A DNA stretch of 37,217 nucleotides from an uncultured Chlorobiaceae bacterium (GCA_903851385.1 CAINOC010000069.1:1-37217), one strand, 5' to 3'; positions 5,928 to 16,848 are shown, counted from the first letter of the stretch. The notes: generated by a model not told the origin, from the letters alone. Program-made: numbers and translations.

Positions 5928-8406
5928 CCAATACCTCCATTATCTCTTCAGGTTGTTCACTCAATCCAAATTTCGAGCTGTAATACCGCTTATCAACAAG
6001 GCATAGGATACCTGTCCCATCCTGAGTTTCCCGTACTACTCCAGCAAGCATCATCTCATTGAGAAGTTTTGGAAACATATTAACACTGAACTGCTGTGCC
6101 CTGCGCAGAACTTCGAATCCTATTCCTGCAGGATGGATTGAAAACAGTTCGTTCACTATAGACTGCCCTTCCTCACCAAAAGGCACTACAATGCCCTGAG
6201 ACGGTGCATCGATGGCTTTAAAAACTTTTGCTGCTGTCATAAACGATTGACGCAAATAGATATCTGGTGCTCGACTGTGAGTTCTTTCATATTCTTTAAC
6301 TGAAAGATTATTGACAGAAAGTAGATTGAGCAATGTATCCTCATGTCCTAATTCTTTTGAGGATAACAGGTAACCCATTTCATTTGCCCGAGAAAAAAAG
6401 TAATTCTCGTAAAACCATGCCATCGCTTCAGGGCCAATACAGTTATTTCCAAACCTTTCAGGATCTTGCTCATAGTCATCAAGTACACGTTCTGCTTTGT
6501 CACGGCCAATACGAATATCCGGGAGCATACCTAGATTTTCTTCTTTGATATTGACGATGTGAACACGGCCTATTTTTCTCCGATTATGCCTATTGCATCG
6601 TCCCGCTGCTTGGGCGATAGAGTCAAGACCGGCAATGACGCGTATAACTGCTCCAAAATCAACATCTACTCCAGCTTCGATTAATTGAGTGCTAATACAG
6701 ATTGTCGGTTTTTGTTCTTCAAGCCTTCTTCTGATCTCTCCTAAGACAGTTTTCCGATGTGTCGGACACATATTCGTGCTCAAGTGATAGACTTGAAAGT
6801 GCTTTTGTATTGAGCATAATCGATAAAGGTTTTGAGCTGTTTTTTTGTTGTTAACGATCACAAGACAACTTCCGACTATCTGGGTCTCCTCTTGAGCCAA
6901 TTCAGCTATATCTTCAAGAAGCCAACCCCCAGGTTTGCGGTTATTCAAAATTTCAACTCTTTTCAGATCGTCGAAAAGTTGCCGTACATCCGGAATAATT
7001 TCACTTTCTTCAAGTAAATGGATAGAGCCTTTCTGAGAATCAACCCGGTTTAACATTGGCTGTGTTGCGGTACATAAAACAACAGTTGAACCACACTGCT
7101 CAACAAGAAAATTGATTGCGTTGTTGAACAGGTGAATACAATTGACGGGAAGGGTTTGGATTTCGTCAAAGATCAATACACTGTTAGCTAACTGGTGCAT
7201 ACGGCGTGCACCCCGAGTACCGTTTCCAAAGAGTGTTTCAAGAAACTGTACATTTGTTGTAAAAACAACCGGTGCATCCCAGTTCTCGGAAATAACCTTA
7301 CTACGCCATGTCTGTTTTTCTGGAGTAAGATTCGAATGATGCTCCAGCACGACACTGCCGGCTTCAACTCCTGCTGGCTCTAAAATCTTCCGGGCAACCT
7401 GAGCGTTTTGATCAATGATAGATGTAAAGGGAATAATGTAAATCACACGATCCATATTGTGGATCATTGCGTGATGCAAAGCGAATCGAAGGCTGGCGAG
7501 TGTTTTACCTCCGCCAGTTGGAACGGTCAGGGTATAGGTTCCTTTATCACGTTTAGCTGCATTGAGGCAGTGTTCTGCAATTCCTCGACGCAGTTGGTCA
7601 ATAGGATATTCCGTTTTAAACCGACCAAGATGATTCTCTAGCCGGGTGGTTAAAATTTGCCATGTTACATTTTCTCTATCAAACTTGTACTTGACTCTTG
7701 CAGGATTCTCAAAGGAGGCTGAATCAATTCGATCAGCGTCAATCAGGCAACTAAATAAAAATCGAACCAATAATCCAATCTGGTTTTGTGTCACGAAGCA
7801 TTTATCGCTTTTTGTTGGGGATAGAAGAATAATTCTCCTGATTATGTCTTCAACCTCTTTGATAAGTTCCGGATTGCCAATAATTTCTCGGACATGATCC
7901 AGAATGTCCTTCTCCACTTTATCAAGCACTTCTGTATGGTGAGTGCGCTGATCTGCCTTCTTCATTCGCTTGGTGAATGTATCCTCAACTGGAGTATTTG
8001 AACCTGAGTTCAGGCAATCGATCAAACCAGAGTGATGGGAAGCAAGACATAATGCAAGAATTTGACTGACAATTATGCTCAACTGACCCTGCTTCGAGAG
8101 TTCCTGCCATATGAATTGAGCGCCTGCGCTTGAATGATCTATTTTTCCTTTAAGACCTTTCGCATCAACAAAATCCTCGTCTTCATCGGGATTTAGGAGT
8201 CCGGTTGCAGATTTTAGATAATTTTGGAACTCAGTGCTGTATTTTCCAAAATCATGGAGTATTCCAATCAATTCTCCATGTAAAGGCATCCCAATCTTTT
8301 GAGCATGAGATCGCGATAACCCAGCCACATTGGTTAAGTGATTCGCCAAAAGTTGTTTGCGTTCAGCTGATATGTGAGCGTATACCTTTGGCAGAAGAGA
8401 CACCAT
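5920..8406 (-). CDS. cas3: Cas3 HD nuclease-helicase
   Basis: An 828-residue fused Cas3. The N-terminal HD nuclease domain shows His51-Asp52 (HDFGK), His91 (DHSSAG), His124-His125 (SHHSG) and Asp225 (DADRID). The SF2 helicase follows: Walker A TGGGKT at 297-302, DEIQ at 414-417, motif III TATQP, and motif VI AGRCNRHNR. Cas3 is recruited by target-bound Cascade and degrades the displaced strand. It is the first gene of the operon. All catalytic motifs are intact, so interference is probably functional. The start is the first ATG of the frame and has no strong ribosome site. Confidence 0.97.
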   Translation of the reverse strand: MVSLLPKVYAHISAERKQLLANHLTNVAGLSRSHAQKIGMPLHGELIGILHDFGKYSTEFQNYLKSATGLLNPDEDEDFVDAKGLKGKIDHSSAGAQFIWQELSKQGQLSIIVSQILALCLASHHSGLIDCLNSGSNTPVEDTFTKRMKKADQRTHHTEVLDKVEKDILDHVREIIGNPELIKEVEDIIRRIILLSPTKSDKCFVTQNQIGLLVRFLFSCLIDADRIDSASFENPARVKYKFDRENVTWQILTTRLENHLGRFKTEYPIDQLRRGIAEHCLNAAKRDKGTYTLTVPTGGGKTLASLRFALHHAMIHNMDRVIYIIPFTSIIDQNAQVARKILEPAGVEAGSVVLEHHSNLTPEKQTWRSKVISENWDAPVVFTTNVQFLETLFGNGTRGARRMHQLANSVLIFDEIQTLPVNCIHLFNNAINFLVEQCGSTVVLCTATQPMLNRVDSQKGSIHLLEESEIIPDVRQLFDDLKRVEILNNRKPGGWLLEDIAELAQEETQIVGSCLVIVNNKKTAQNLYRLCSIQKHFQVYHLSTNMCPTHRKTVLGEIRRRLEEQKPTICISTQLIEAGVDVDFGAVIRVIAGLDSIAQAAGRCNRHNRRKIGRVHIVNIKEENLGMLPDIRIGRDKAERVLDDYEQDPERFGNNCIGPEAMAWFYENYFFSRANEMGYLLSSKELGHEDTLLNLLSVNNLSVKEYERTHSRAPDIYLRQSFMTAAKVFKAIDAPSQGIVVPFGEEGQSIVNELFSIHPAGIGFEVLRRAQQFSVNMFPKLLNEMMLAGVVRETQDGTGILCLVDKRYYSSKFGLSEQPEEIMEVLDV

Positions 8407-8731
8407 TTTGATTCAGGAAGAGTATATGTTAAATGGCCTGGACGTATAGTTTGTATGATTGTATTTGAGTCTTGAGAGAACGGAATAAAAAACTGTACTT
8501 CGAATTAAGAAAATATACTCACGTACCTCGTTAAAACAACATGTCAGATTCGAAATTGTCCCGTCGACTAAAAAACCCAGAAACCTCTCAGATAATAACC
8601 CCACGTTCTAAAATCTAATTTATGCCCAGTAGTAGGACAAAAGCTGTCTGGGGTATGTGAAAATCTTTATTTTTTTAGCGACAAGTAGCATGATTTTGTT
8701 ATCTCCAAAAAAGCGTTGTTGTGTGGATTAG
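8407..8731. other. Intergenic region upstream of cas3
   Basis: This stretch is AT-rich and has no gene I can support. It must hold the promoter of the cas operon on the minus strand. A TATACT hexamer on that strand near 8417-8422 could be a -10 element, but no TTGACA-like box sits at the right distance, so I do not assign a promoter. It runs into the pseudogene remnant on the right. Confidence 0.4.
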
Positions 8732-8976
8732 AAATCTACAGTTTTTGTCCGTGAAGATTTTGAGGGTCTGGCGGCTATGATCAGGGTTGGCCGTGTTCTT
8801 AGAAGCTGAACCAAGGTTGGAAGGCTGATTCGTTTTGGGTATGGAGTGTACGCTAAGGCAGAGAAATCAACGATAACAGGGAACCTATTTTTGTAGCTTC
8901 GGTGTCGTCACTGGCAAGGGGAGCGCTTGCCCGACTTTGGCTCAAGACAACACAGGAGCATGAAAATGCCATGACT
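8732..8976 (+). pseudogene. Remnant of an AbiEi/DUF6088-like winged-helix antitoxin
   Basis: Reading 8732 onward gives KSTVFVREDFEGLAAM, then a winged-helix-like run, with an in-frame TGA at 8807, followed by TKVGRLIRFGYGVYAKAEKS and a TAG at 8894. In the frame that starts at 8896 the similarity seems to resume as SLARGALARLWLKTTQEHEN. The order RxDF, VGRxLRxL, G-LIRxGYGVYAKA, then LAxxALxRL is that of small AbiEi-type antitoxin-like proteins. A TAG at 8729 closes the frame on the left and no start codon remains. I read it as a dead gene with at least two stops and one frameshift. The family call rests on memory of the pattern only. Confidence 0.45.
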
Positions 8977-8978
8977 AT

Positions 8979-9014
8979 AAACAAAAAGCGCAGCTTTGAC
9001 TGCGCTTTTTGTTT
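8979..9014 (-). terminator. Rho-independent terminator, probably bidirectional
   Basis: A perfect 15-bp stem (8979-8993 with 9000-9014) closes a 6-nt loop; the arms begin AAACAAAAAGCGCAG, so both strands end in a T-rich tract. It lies about 70 bases after the stop of the minus-strand lipoprotein gene and just past the plus-strand pseudogene. Confidence 0.9.
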
Positions 9015-9084
9015 TGAATTGTTTCTCACCAAAATATTCAACCGTTATGACATCCCACCTAAGCTCCTCATAATCCAGCGGGAT

Positions 9085-9618
9085 TTATTTGACCTTGGCA
9101 AGGTTTTCCAGTGTTTTTTTGCCTGCGTTTTTGAGTGTTGCATCCTTGTCGATATTGGCGGAGGATATCAGGATGTAGTAGCCATCTTTGAAGAGGTGAA
9201 GGCCACCTATAGCTATGAATGCTTCATTACCGAACTCTTTGACATCTGTTTTTGAATCGCCAATCAATTTTTTTGTTTCACGGTACACTGTTTCGGAGCC
9301 AACTCCGGTCGGAGGCATAAAAGAGTCCTGTGTAAGCGATATTTGAAGATACTTTTTCGATGATGTATTCACCGGTTTGTAAAAGCAGATTTTTTGGCCG
9401 ACAGCCTTTGTTTCTCTTTTTTCTCCCTTCTCAACCGCTTCTCCAAGTATCTCTGCAGCCTCATTTTGATTGATGAGAAGCTCAGGCTCGATGATTTTTC
9501 CCTTCGTTGCGCTTGCTTGTGGGGGAGTTATGTTTTCTTTCGGTTTGTCATTAGCGTTACAGGCTCCGAGGGCAAGCGTAACGCTTAGTAACAGAATGAA
9601 TCCTTTTCCGTTTTTCAT
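9085..9618 (-). CDS. Putative lipoprotein of unknown function
   Basis: The 177-residue product begins with MKNGKGF and a hydrophobic stretch ending in the lipobox LGAC, so Cys20 should be lipidated and the protein anchored to a membrane. The mature part is small, hydrophilic and rich in Lys, Glu and Thr at its start; then follows a compact domain with NQNEAAEILGEAVEKGEKRE and GNEAFIAIGGLHLFKDGYYI. I do not recognise a named family; the pattern recalls small exported DUF3558-like domains, but this is weak. It is a single-gene unit, separated from acs by one terminator and followed by another. Confidence 0.8.
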   Translation of the reverse strand: MKNGKGFILLLSVTLALGACNANDKPKENITPPQASATKGKIIEPELLINQNEAAEILGEAVEKGEKRETKAVGQKICFYKPVNTSSKKYLQISLTQDSFMPPTGVGSETVYRETKKLIGDSKTDVKEFGNEAFIAIGGLHLFKDGYYILISSANIDKDATLKNAGKKTLENLAKVK

Positions 9619-9660
9619 GGTATGAATCTGTTTAGTTCGTTGAGAGTCCGGATGTTGAAA

Positions 9661-9695
9661 AACAAAAAGCGCAGCCCAAGGCTGCGCTTTTTGTT
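9661..9695 (-). terminator. Rho-independent terminator after acs
   Basis: A perfect 16-bp stem (9661-9676 with 9680-9695) closes a 3-nt loop. The arms contain AACAAAAAGCGCAGCC, giving T5 in either direction. It ends the minus-strand acs transcript, 32 bases after its stop. The arms are nearly the same as those of the hairpin at 8979-9014. Confidence 0.93.
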
Positions 9696-9726
9696 TTGAA
9701 CTGCTACTTCAGGATGTAAGCCAGTT

Positions 9727-11730
9727 TTAATCCTCTTCGTTTGAGCGAAGGTTTTCAAGAACGCCGAAATCCTCAAGTGTGGTGACGTCTCCCTTGATCT
9801 CGTTACTTGTGGCAAGTTCGCGAAGGAGGCGGCGCATGATTTTTCCGCTGCGGGTTTTCGGCAAGCCTTTTGCCCATCTGATTTCATCAGGTTTTGCAAT
9901 AGGTCCGATCTCTTTTGCAACGTGGTTGCGGATCTCTTCACGCATTTTCATGTCGCCTACATATTCATCCTTCAGCGTGACGAAAGCTACAAGAGCATTG
10001 CCCTTAAGCTCATCGGGGCGGCTGACAACAGCTGCTTCTGCAACGGCTTCAAAGGATACAAGGGCGCTTTCGACCTCACTGGTACCAAGGCGGTGGCCTG
10101 AAACGTTGACCACATCATCAACACGACCCATAATCCAGATATAGCCGTCGTCATCCTTGCGAGCACCGTCACCGGTGAAGTACATGCCGGGGAATTCTGA
10201 CCAGTAGGTTGATTCATAGCGCTTGTTGTCGCCATAGATGGTACGGAGCATTGACGGCCATGGCTTTTTAATGACCAGGTATCCGCCTTCGTTTGCTTTG
10301 CAAGGGGTTCCATCTTTATGAACCACGTCAACTGCAATTCCTGGAAGTGGTCGTGTTGCAGTGCCTGGTTTTGTAGGTGTCGCACCAGGAAGCGGAGAGA
10401 CCATGATGCCGCCGGTCTCAGTCTGCCACCAAGTATCAACGATAGGACAACGTTCCTGTCCTACAACCTTGTGATACCACATCCATGCTTCAGGGTTGAT
10501 TGGTTCTCCAACCGTTCCAAGCAGGCGGAGTGAGCTGAGGTTGTGTTTTGTGACCCATTCGTTTCCTGCGCGAATAAACGCGCGGATTGCTGTTGGGGCG
10601 GTATAGAGGATGGTGACCTTGTGGCGGTTGATGATATCCCAGAATCTGTCCCACTGAGGGTAGTTCGGAGCACCTTCGTACATGAGAAGTGTTGCGCCGT
10701 TAAGCAGAGGGCCGTAAACCATGTAGCTGTGTCCGGTAATCCAGCCTACGTCTGCTGTACACCAGTAGATGTCTTCATCCTTGATATCGAAAACGTATTT
10801 GAACGAGCTCGCTGCATACACCATATAGCCGGCAGTGGTATGCAGGATACCTTTCGGTTTTCCGGTTGAACCGCTGGTATAGAGTACGAAAAGCGGATGT
10901 TCTGATTCTACCTCGACCGGATCACATTCATCAACGGCCAGACCCATAAGATCATGCCACCAATGGTCCATGCCGTTATGCATGTTGACCTCTTCATTGG
11001 TCACTTTCAGGACGATGACGCTTCTGATCGATGGGGTATTGACAATTGCTTCATCAACGATAGTCTTCAGGTTGATGGAGCCTCCACGGCGTCTTGTTCC
11101 GTCTGCACAGATAACCATCTTTGCACGTGAATCATTGACACGCTCGGTAATGGCATGAGCTGAGAATCCGGCAAAAATAACATTGTGTACAGCACCTACG
11201 CGTGCACAGGCAAGAACAGCGATGACAAGCTCAGGAACCATGCCCATATAAAGAGCAACGCGGTCTCCCGGTTTGATGCCGGCGATTTTCAGGACATTTG
11301 CAAATTTGCTGACCTGACGGTGAAGTTCACCATAGGTCAGAACCCGTTCGTTACCCTCTTCACCTTCCCAGATAATCGCTGCCTTGTTTTTTCTCCAGCT
11401 TTTGACATGAACATCAAGGGCATTGTAGCAGATATTTGTTTTACCGCCATTAAACCATTTTGCATAAGGGGAATTCCACTCCAGCACAGTGTCCCACTTT
11501 TTAAACCAATGGAACTGCTCGGCAATCCCACCCCAATAAGCTTCCGGATCTGCATCAGCCGAAGCATAAAGCTTCTCATATTGCTCCATTGAAGAGACAT
11601 AGGCGTTTTTCGAAAACTCAGCAGGGGGCGGAAATTTCCGTTTTTCAGACAGAACAGAGCTGATCGAATCGTTTTCAGAAGACGAGGTTTCGGTTTGCTT
11701 TGTGTTGGGTGTTGATTCGTCTGTAGCCAT
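9727..11730 (-). CDS. acs: Acetyl-CoA synthetase (AMP-forming)
   Basis: The enzyme activates acetate with ATP and CoA to acetyl-CoA, which green sulfur bacteria feed to pyruvate synthase and the reductive TCA cycle. The 667-residue product has the adenylate motif [11 protein letters not shown] at residues 284-294, the WWQTETGG substrate-site motif, and the C-terminal RSGKIMRR with Lys630, the lysine that is acetylated to switch off other Acs proteins. The first 40 residues are a Ser/Thr/Glu-rich extension. It stands alone, with a 187-nt gap before leuS and its own terminator. Confidence 0.96.
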   Translation of the reverse strand: MATDESTPNTKQTETSSSENDSISSVLSEKRKFPPPAEFSKNAYVSSMEQYEKLYASADADPEAYWGGIAEQFHWFKKWDTVLEWNSPYAKWFNGGKTNICYNALDVHVKSWRKNKAAIIWEGEEGNERVLTYGELHRQVSKFANVLKIAGIKPGDRVALYMGMVPELVIAVLACARVGAVHNVIFAGFSAHAITERVNDSRAKMVICADGTRRRGGSINLKTIVDEAIVNTPSIRSVIVLKVTNEEVNMHNGMDHWWHDLMGLAVDECDPVEVESEHPLFVLYTSGSTGKPKGILHTTAGYMVYAASSFKYVFDIKDEDIYWCTADVGWITGHSYMVYGPLLNGATLLMYEGAPNYPQWDRFWDIINRHKVTILYTAPTAIRAFIRAGNEWVTKHNLSSLRLLGTVGEPINPEAWMWYHKVVGQERCPIVDTWWQTETGGIMVSPLPGATPTKPGTATRPLPGIAVDVVHKDGTPCKANEGGYLVIKKPWPSMLRTIYGDNKRYESTYWSEFPGMYFTGDGARKDDDGYIWIMGRVDDVVNVSGHRLGTSEVESALVSFEAVAEAAVVSRPDELKGNALVAFVTLKDEYVGDMKMREEIRNHVAKEIGPIAKPDEIRWAKGLPKTRSGKIMRRLLRELATSNEIKGDVTTLEDFGVLENLRSNEED

Positions 11731-11917
11731 TGATACCAGATTTTATGTGTTGAAGAAAAAAAGAATACCCCCTTCACAGGTATTTGTGAACAAAGAAAAT
11801 CAGCGGTTAAAACGGAGAAAAAACAGTGAATAGAAAGTTTAAGAGTTTCAGAACCGAATTTTACATAAAAAAAATCTTCCTCCCAATATTTGGAATATGT
11901 CGTGGCTGTATATGTGG

Positions 11918-14335
11918 TTATTTTACAGCAAAACTTACCAATTTGTCAGGAATAACAATTTCGCGAACAATAGTTTGTCCTTCAAGAAATTTCAGCACTG
12001 ATTCCACTTTTTTTGCCTCTGCCAGCAACAACTCTTTCGGACTTTTTGCCGGTGCAATGAAGGTTCCTCTGAGTTTTCCATTAATTTGTACGGCAATAGT
12101 CAACACCGCGTCTTCGACTAATGCCGGGTCATATGAGGGAAAGCGTTCAGAGCTGATCGATACGCTGTGTCCGATGGCTTCCCAGAGCTCTTCCGAGATG
12201 TGCGGCGCATATGGAGCAAGCAGTAGCAGCAGTGTTTCAACGGCGTCTCTGTTCTTGCAGCCGGCCTTTTGGAGTTCGTTCACAAAAACCATCATTTCGG
12301 CAATGGCGGTATTGAATTTGAGATTTTCCGTATCTTCGCCGACCTTTTTGATCGTTTTATGCATTCGCCTCAGCAGTTCATCAGGCATTGCCTCCATAGT
12401 AAGTGATGCTATCGGTCCTTCATGTTCAGGGTAAATCAGGCGCCACACTTTTGACAAAAAACGGCTTATACCTTCAATTCCATTAGTGTTCCAGGGTTTA
12501 ACCTGTTCCAGAGGGCCGAGAAACATTTCATAAAGGCGTACGGCATCGGCGCCGTAACGTTCCAGAACGTGGTCGGCAGGGATCACATTGCCGCGCGATT
12601 TCGACATTTTTTCATTGTCTTCACCAAGAATCATTCCCTGGTTGAAGAGTCTCTTAAACGGCTCTTTTGAACTGACGACACCGATATCAAAAAGAACCTT
12701 GTGCCAGAACCTTGCATAGAGAAGGTGGAGAACGGCGTGTTCTGCCCCTCCGATATAGAGGTCAACATTCATCCAGTACCGTTCCTTATCAGGATCAATA
12801 AGCTGCCCGGTATTGTCGGGATCGATAAAGCGGAGATAGTACCAGCAGCTTCCGGCCCATTGGGGCATGGTGTTTGTCTCTCTTCTGAAAGTGCCGTGTT
12901 CATCGCTTCCGTAGAGCCAGTCGGAAATGTTTGCAAGCGGTGATTCGCCGGTTGATGAAGGCTGATATGCCTCAACCTCGGGCAGAACAAGAGGCAGGTT
13001 TGTTTCCGTGCGAAGTGTTCCGTCTTCGTAATGCTTGATCGGGATAGGCTCTCCCCAGTAACGCTGGCGGCTGAATATCCAGTCGCGGAGTTTATAGTTA
13101 ACCTTTCTTTCGCCAACTTTTTTTCTTTCAAGCCATGACGCCATGCGCTCAAAAGATTCGCTGAAGCTGAGTCCGTCGAGAGTTATTTCGCTGTTGGATG
13201 AATTGACACAAGTGCTGTCCTTGTCTTCAAAAACTTTCTCCTGAACATCATGGGGGCTTTTGATGACCTCAATGATCGGTATGTTGTATTGTTTGGCAAA
13301 CTCCCAGTCTCTTGAGTCATGTGCAGGAACCGACATGATGGCTCCTGTGCCGTAGCTTGTCAGAACAAAGTCTGAAATCCAGACAGGAAGAGGTTCGTTT
13401 GTCGCAGGGTTAATGGCATAGGAACCGGTAAAAACACCAGTTTTTTCTTTTTGAAGTCCGGTGCGCTCAAGTTCGGTTTTCAGTTTTGCCTGACCGATAT
13501 AATGTTTCACCTCAACAAGCTGTTGTGCGGTTGCTAGCTTTTCAGCAAGCGGATGTTCAGGTGAAATAACAAGGTATGTTGCCCCGAAAAGGGTATCGGG
13601 CCGGGTTGTATAGACTCTCAGTTTCTGGTGGTGGCAGGGGAGTTCAAAATCAATGTTTACGCCTTCAGAACGTCCAATCCAGTTGCGCTGCATCTGTTTG
13701 ACATTTTCGGGCCATTCAAGCTCTTCCAGGTCCTCGATCAGTCGGTCGGCATAAGCTGTTATTTTCAGTACCCACTGACGCAGAGGACGGCGGATAACGG
13801 TATAGCCGTCTGCAATTTTTTCTTCTACCTCTTCATTTGCCAGAACAGTTTTCAGCTCTTCACACCAGTTGACGTCGACCTCCGACATATAGGCAAGTCC
13901 CATATCATAGAGCTTGAGAAAAATCCACTGGGTCCACTTGAAATATCCGGGGTCAGTAGTATTGATCTCTCTTTGCCAGTCGTAAGAAAAACCCATAGCT
14001 TGCAGGGTTTCCTTGAAGCTTCTGATATTATTTTCAGTAGTGGTTTTCGGGTGGGTTCCTGTTTTAATGGCAAACTGTTCAGCAGGCAGGCCGAAGGCAT
14101 CCCATCCCATCGGGTGCAGTACATTATAGCCCGAGCTTCTTTTGTATCGTGCGGTGATATCTGAAGCAGTATATCCTTCAAGATGTCCGACATGGAGACC
14201 TGTACCGCTTGGATACGGAAACATGTCGAGCACATAGTATTTCGGTTTATCAGCGTCTTTGCCTGTTGCAAAAGTATTATGCTTCTGCCAGCTGGCCTGC
14301 CATTTCTTCTCTATTGTTGAAAATTCGTACTTCAT
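11918..14335 (-). CDS. leuS: Leucyl-tRNA synthetase
   Basis: A class I aminoacyl-tRNA synthetase that charges tRNA-Leu. With the start chosen at 14335 (MKYEFSTIEKKWQ) it has 805 residues, the usual size. The HIGH motif is HVGH at residues 48-51 and the KMSKS motif is intact at 576-580. The CP1 editing domain lies between them (TTRPDTLFGATY is seen), and the anticodon and C-terminal domains follow. An upstream ATG at 14371 would add 12 residues that do not resemble the family, so I did not use it. Neither start has a strong ribosome site. Confidence 0.96.
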   Translation of the reverse strand: MKYEFSTIEKKWQASWQKHNTFATGKDADKPKYYVLDMFPYPSGTGLHVGHLEGYTASDITARYKRSSGYNVLHPMGWDAFGLPAEQFAIKTGTHPKTTTENNIRSFKETLQAMGFSYDWQREINTTDPGYFKWTQWIFLKLYDMGLAYMSEVDVNWCEELKTVLANEEVEEKIADGYTVIRRPLRQWVLKITAYADRLIEDLEELEWPENVKQMQRNWIGRSEGVNIDFELPCHHQKLRVYTTRPDTLFGATYLVISPEHPLAEKLATAQQLVEVKHYIGQAKLKTELERTGLQKEKTGVFTGSYAINPATNEPLPVWISDFVLTSYGTGAIMSVPAHDSRDWEFAKQYNIPIIEVIKSPHDVQEKVFEDKDSTCVNSSNSEITLDGLSFSESFERMASWLERKKVGERKVNYKLRDWIFSRQRYWGEPIPIKHYEDGTLRTETNLPLVLPEVEAYQPSSTGESPLANISDWLYGSDEHGTFRRETNTMPQWAGSCWYYLRFIDPDNTGQLIDPDKERYWMNVDLYIGGAEHAVLHLLYARFWHKVLFDIGVVSSKEPFKRLFNQGMILGEDNEKMSKSRGNVIPADHVLERYGADAVRLYEMFLGPLEQVKPWNTNGIEGISRFLSKVWRLIYPEHEGPIASLTMEAMPDELLRRMHKTIKKVGEDTENLKFNTAIAEMMVFVNELQKAGCKNRDAVETLLLLLAPYAPHISEELWEAIGHSVSISSERFPSYDPALVEDAVLTIAVQINGKLRGTFIAPAKSPKELLLAEAKKVESVLKFLEGQTIVREIVIPDKLVSFAVK

Positions 14336-14423
14336 GGTTTTTTGATGAATTGCGCTGTTTCCCCGAAACAATTACCTGCAGGGTAACACAACAAGCCTTA
14401 TCGAGAGAGAACTTGGTAGCAAT

Positions 14424-14462
14424 AAAAAAGGCAGTGCAGGGTTAGCTGCACTGCCTTTTTTT
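14424..14462 (-). terminator. Rho-independent terminator after pnp
   Basis: GGCAGTGCAG (14430-14439) pairs perfectly with CTGCACTGCC (14446-14455) around a 6-nt loop, flanked by six A on one side and seven T on the other. It lies directly after the pnp stop on the minus strand and separates pnp from leuS. Confidence 0.93.
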
Positions 14463-14472
14463 ATTGTTGAGG

Positions 14473-16671
14473 TTAATTGTTTTCTGTGACGGGTTCTGTT
14501 GTCGTCTCATGTTCCGGTGCCTCGGCAACAGCTTTTATTGAAAGAGCAAAACGCATTTTTCCGGTGCGGGGATCTTTGCGGACTTCAACAAGTTTAACCT
14601 TGACTTTATCACCGACTTTCAGGTGATCGCTGGCTTTATTGACTCTTTCCTTTGAAATTTCAGAGATGTGCACCAAACCATCAGTTTTTGGAAGAAATTC
14701 AACAAAAGCGCCAAGTTCATCGCGTACATCCTTTACTTTTCCGACGTAGATCGTGCCGACTTCAGGTTTTGCTGTAAGGCTTTTTATTGTGGCAAGTGCA
14801 GCGTTTGTTCCTTCGGTGGTTGAGCAGGCAATGGTGACGGTTCCATCATCATCAATGTTGATTTCAGCACCGGTTTCCTCTGTAATACTGCGGATGGTTT
14901 CTCCACCCTTGCCGATAATCATGCCGATGCACTCAACAGGAACCTTGATTGTTGTGAGTTTTGGTGCAAAGTTTGCCAGGTCCTGGCGGGATTCAGGGAT
15001 CGCTTCTTCCATTTTGTCGAGAATGTGAAGTCGTCCTCTGCGGGCCTGCTCAAGGGCTGTTTCGAGGATGTGGTAATCAAGACCATCGATCTTGATGTCC
15101 ATCTGGCAGGCTGTAATGCCATCTCTGGTGCCGGATACTTTAAAATCCATATCACCAAGATGATCTTCATTTCCGAGAATATCAGAAAGTACAGCGTATG
15201 CCTCACCCTCCTTGATCAGTCCCATGGCAATGCCTGATACCGGCTTTCTGATTGGAACACCTCCATCCATCAAGGCAAGCGTACCACCGCAAACCGAGGC
15301 CATTGAGGAAGAACCGTTCGATTCAAGAATGTCCGAAACAATACGGATGGTGTATGGGAACTCAGCGTCGGTAGGGGCAACCATTTTAATTGAGCGTTCA
15401 GCAAGATTGCCGTGACCGATTTCTCTGCGCCCGATGCTGCCGAGTCTTCCAACTTCCCCAACGCAAAATGGAGGGAAGTTGTAGTGAAGGAAGAATTTTT
15501 TATCGGCATTGTTTGTCAGGTTATCGACTGACTGTGCATCTTTATTCGTGCCGAGGGTAATGGTTACAAGAGCCTGGGTTTCACCTCTGGTGAAGAGTGC
15601 TGAGCCGTGGGCTCTAGGAATGATACCAAGTTCTATGCTGATTGGTCGAACCTGGTCAAGGGCTCTGCCGTCAAGGCGTTTTGAGTCATCAAGAATCATA
15701 TGACGCATGACCTTCTTTTCGACTGCATGAATCTGCTCTTCAATGATATGCGGGTTCAGAAAGAGTGCTTTTGAAGAATCCGCAGCGATATCTTCACTGC
15801 TGATAGAGGCTTTGAAGTGCTCAATGATTGACTCTATGGATTCTTTGTAAATGCGGGCAGTCTGTTCGGCACGTTCTTCTTTCTGGAGCGGGGTATAGGC
15901 AAGCTCTTTGAGACGGGCTTCACAACATCCACGAATGAATTCGGTCAGCTCTCCGGGAATTACTGTCGGTGCAAATGGTCGGCCTGGTTTTCCAACTTCT
16001 GCAGCAATCTCGTTTTGGAGTGCTGAAAGTTTGCGGATGGCATCGTGACCGAACTTGATGGCTTCAAGCATCTCGGCTTCTGAAATTTCTTTCATCTCAC
16101 CCTCTAGCATACAGATGGTATCAATTGTACCACCGATACAGATATCAATATCACTTTCAAGGAGCTCGTTGACATCAGGATTAATGACAAACAGACCGTT
16201 GATTCTTCCAACCCGGACTTCTGACATCGGGTTGTGGAAGGGAATGTCGGAAACCATGATTGCCGTTGATGCAGCCAGGCCGCCGAGCACATCAGCATCA
16301 TTGATCTGGTCTGAAGAGATAACCGTTACAATGATCTGTGTTTCATAGAGGTAGCCGTCAGGGAAGAGCGGTCTCAATGCCCGGTCGATCAGTCTTGCTG
16401 AAAGGATTTCTTTTTCGGAAGGGCGGCTTTCGCGCTTGAAGAATCCGCCGGGAAATTTGCCTGCAGCAGAATATTTTTCGCGGTATTCGACCTGAAGCGG
16501 AAAGTAGTCCTGATTCGGTGGAGGTGTTTTTTTGCTTGACACAACGGTTGCAAGTACCATAGTGTCGCCCAGGCGGACTACTACTGCACCATCGGCCTGT
16601 TTTGCCATTTTGCCGGTTTCGATAGAAATTATCTTCCCCTGGCCGAGATCAATTTTCTTGTTAATAATCAT
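14473..16671 (-). CDS. pnp: Polyribonucleotide nucleotidyltransferase (PNPase)
   Basis: PNPase degrades RNA 3' to 5' by phosphorolysis. The 732-residue product has two RNase PH-like domains (the second with [12 protein letters not shown] and [13 protein letters not shown]), a KH domain with [19 protein letters not shown], and an S1 domain starting [11 protein letters not shown] and ending near residue 705; a short Glu/Thr tail follows. No motif is missing. In many bacteria pnp is autoregulated through its leader, and the 177 bases upstream (16672-16848) could hold such a leader, but I see no defined hairpin there. Confidence 0.96.
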   Translation of the reverse strand: MIINKKIDLGQGKIISIETGKMAKQADGAVVVRLGDTMVLATVVSSKKTPPPNQDYFPLQVEYREKYSAAGKFPGGFFKRESRPSEKEILSARLIDRALRPLFPDGYLYETQIIVTVISSDQINDADVLGGLAASTAIMVSDIPFHNPMSEVRVGRINGLFVINPDVNELLESDIDICIGGTIDTICMLEGEMKEISEAEMLEAIKFGHDAIRKLSALQNEIAAEVGKPGRPFAPTVIPGELTEFIRGCCEARLKELAYTPLQKEERAEQTARIYKESIESIIEHFKASISSEDIAADSSKALFLNPHIIEEQIHAVEKKVMRHMILDDSKRLDGRALDQVRPISIELGIIPRAHGSALFTRGETQALVTITLGTNKDAQSVDNLTNNADKKFFLHYNFPPFCVGEVGRLGSIGRREIGHGNLAERSIKMVAPTDAEFPYTIRIVSDILESNGSSSMASVCGGTLALMDGGVPIRKPVSGIAMGLIKEGEAYAVLSDILGNEDHLGDMDFKVSGTRDGITACQMDIKIDGLDYHILETALEQARRGRLHILDKMEEAIPESRQDLANFAPKLTTIKVPVECIGMIIGKGGETIRSITEETGAEINIDDDGTVTIACSTTEGTNAALATIKSLTAKPEVGTIYVGKVKDVRDELGAFVEFLPKTDGLVHISEISKERVNKASDHLKVGDKVKVKLVEVRKDPRTGKMRFALSIKAVAEAPEHETTTEPVTENN

Positions 16672-16848
16672 GGATGTCTTTAATAGTGTGATAAAAATGC
16701 TGTCCGGTATTTTTTATACATACGTCTCCATTTCCCGGCCATACTCTGTGCAGACTTCAGTGTTTTGCTTCAATGCAAAAACAATGAACGCGTCCTCAAA
16801 TATAATACAAAAAAGTCTCTTCCGGTAACCTCGATCTTCGGGGTATTC

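Noticed and set aside
8413-8604. Minus-strand open frame of 63 codons upstream of cas3
   Set aside because: It begins with GTG, has no ribosome site and its composition is not protein-like.
9615-9941. Minus-strand frame of 108 codons over the end of acs and the terminator
   Set aside because: It lies inside acs in another frame and crosses a strong terminator.
11826-12434. Plus-strand frame of 202 codons
   Set aside because: It is antisense to leuS, rich in Ser as expected of a shadow frame, with no ribosome site.
13628-14164. Plus-strand frame of 178 codons
   Set aside because: It is the mirror of the leuS catalytic region, which is itself fully supported by motifs.
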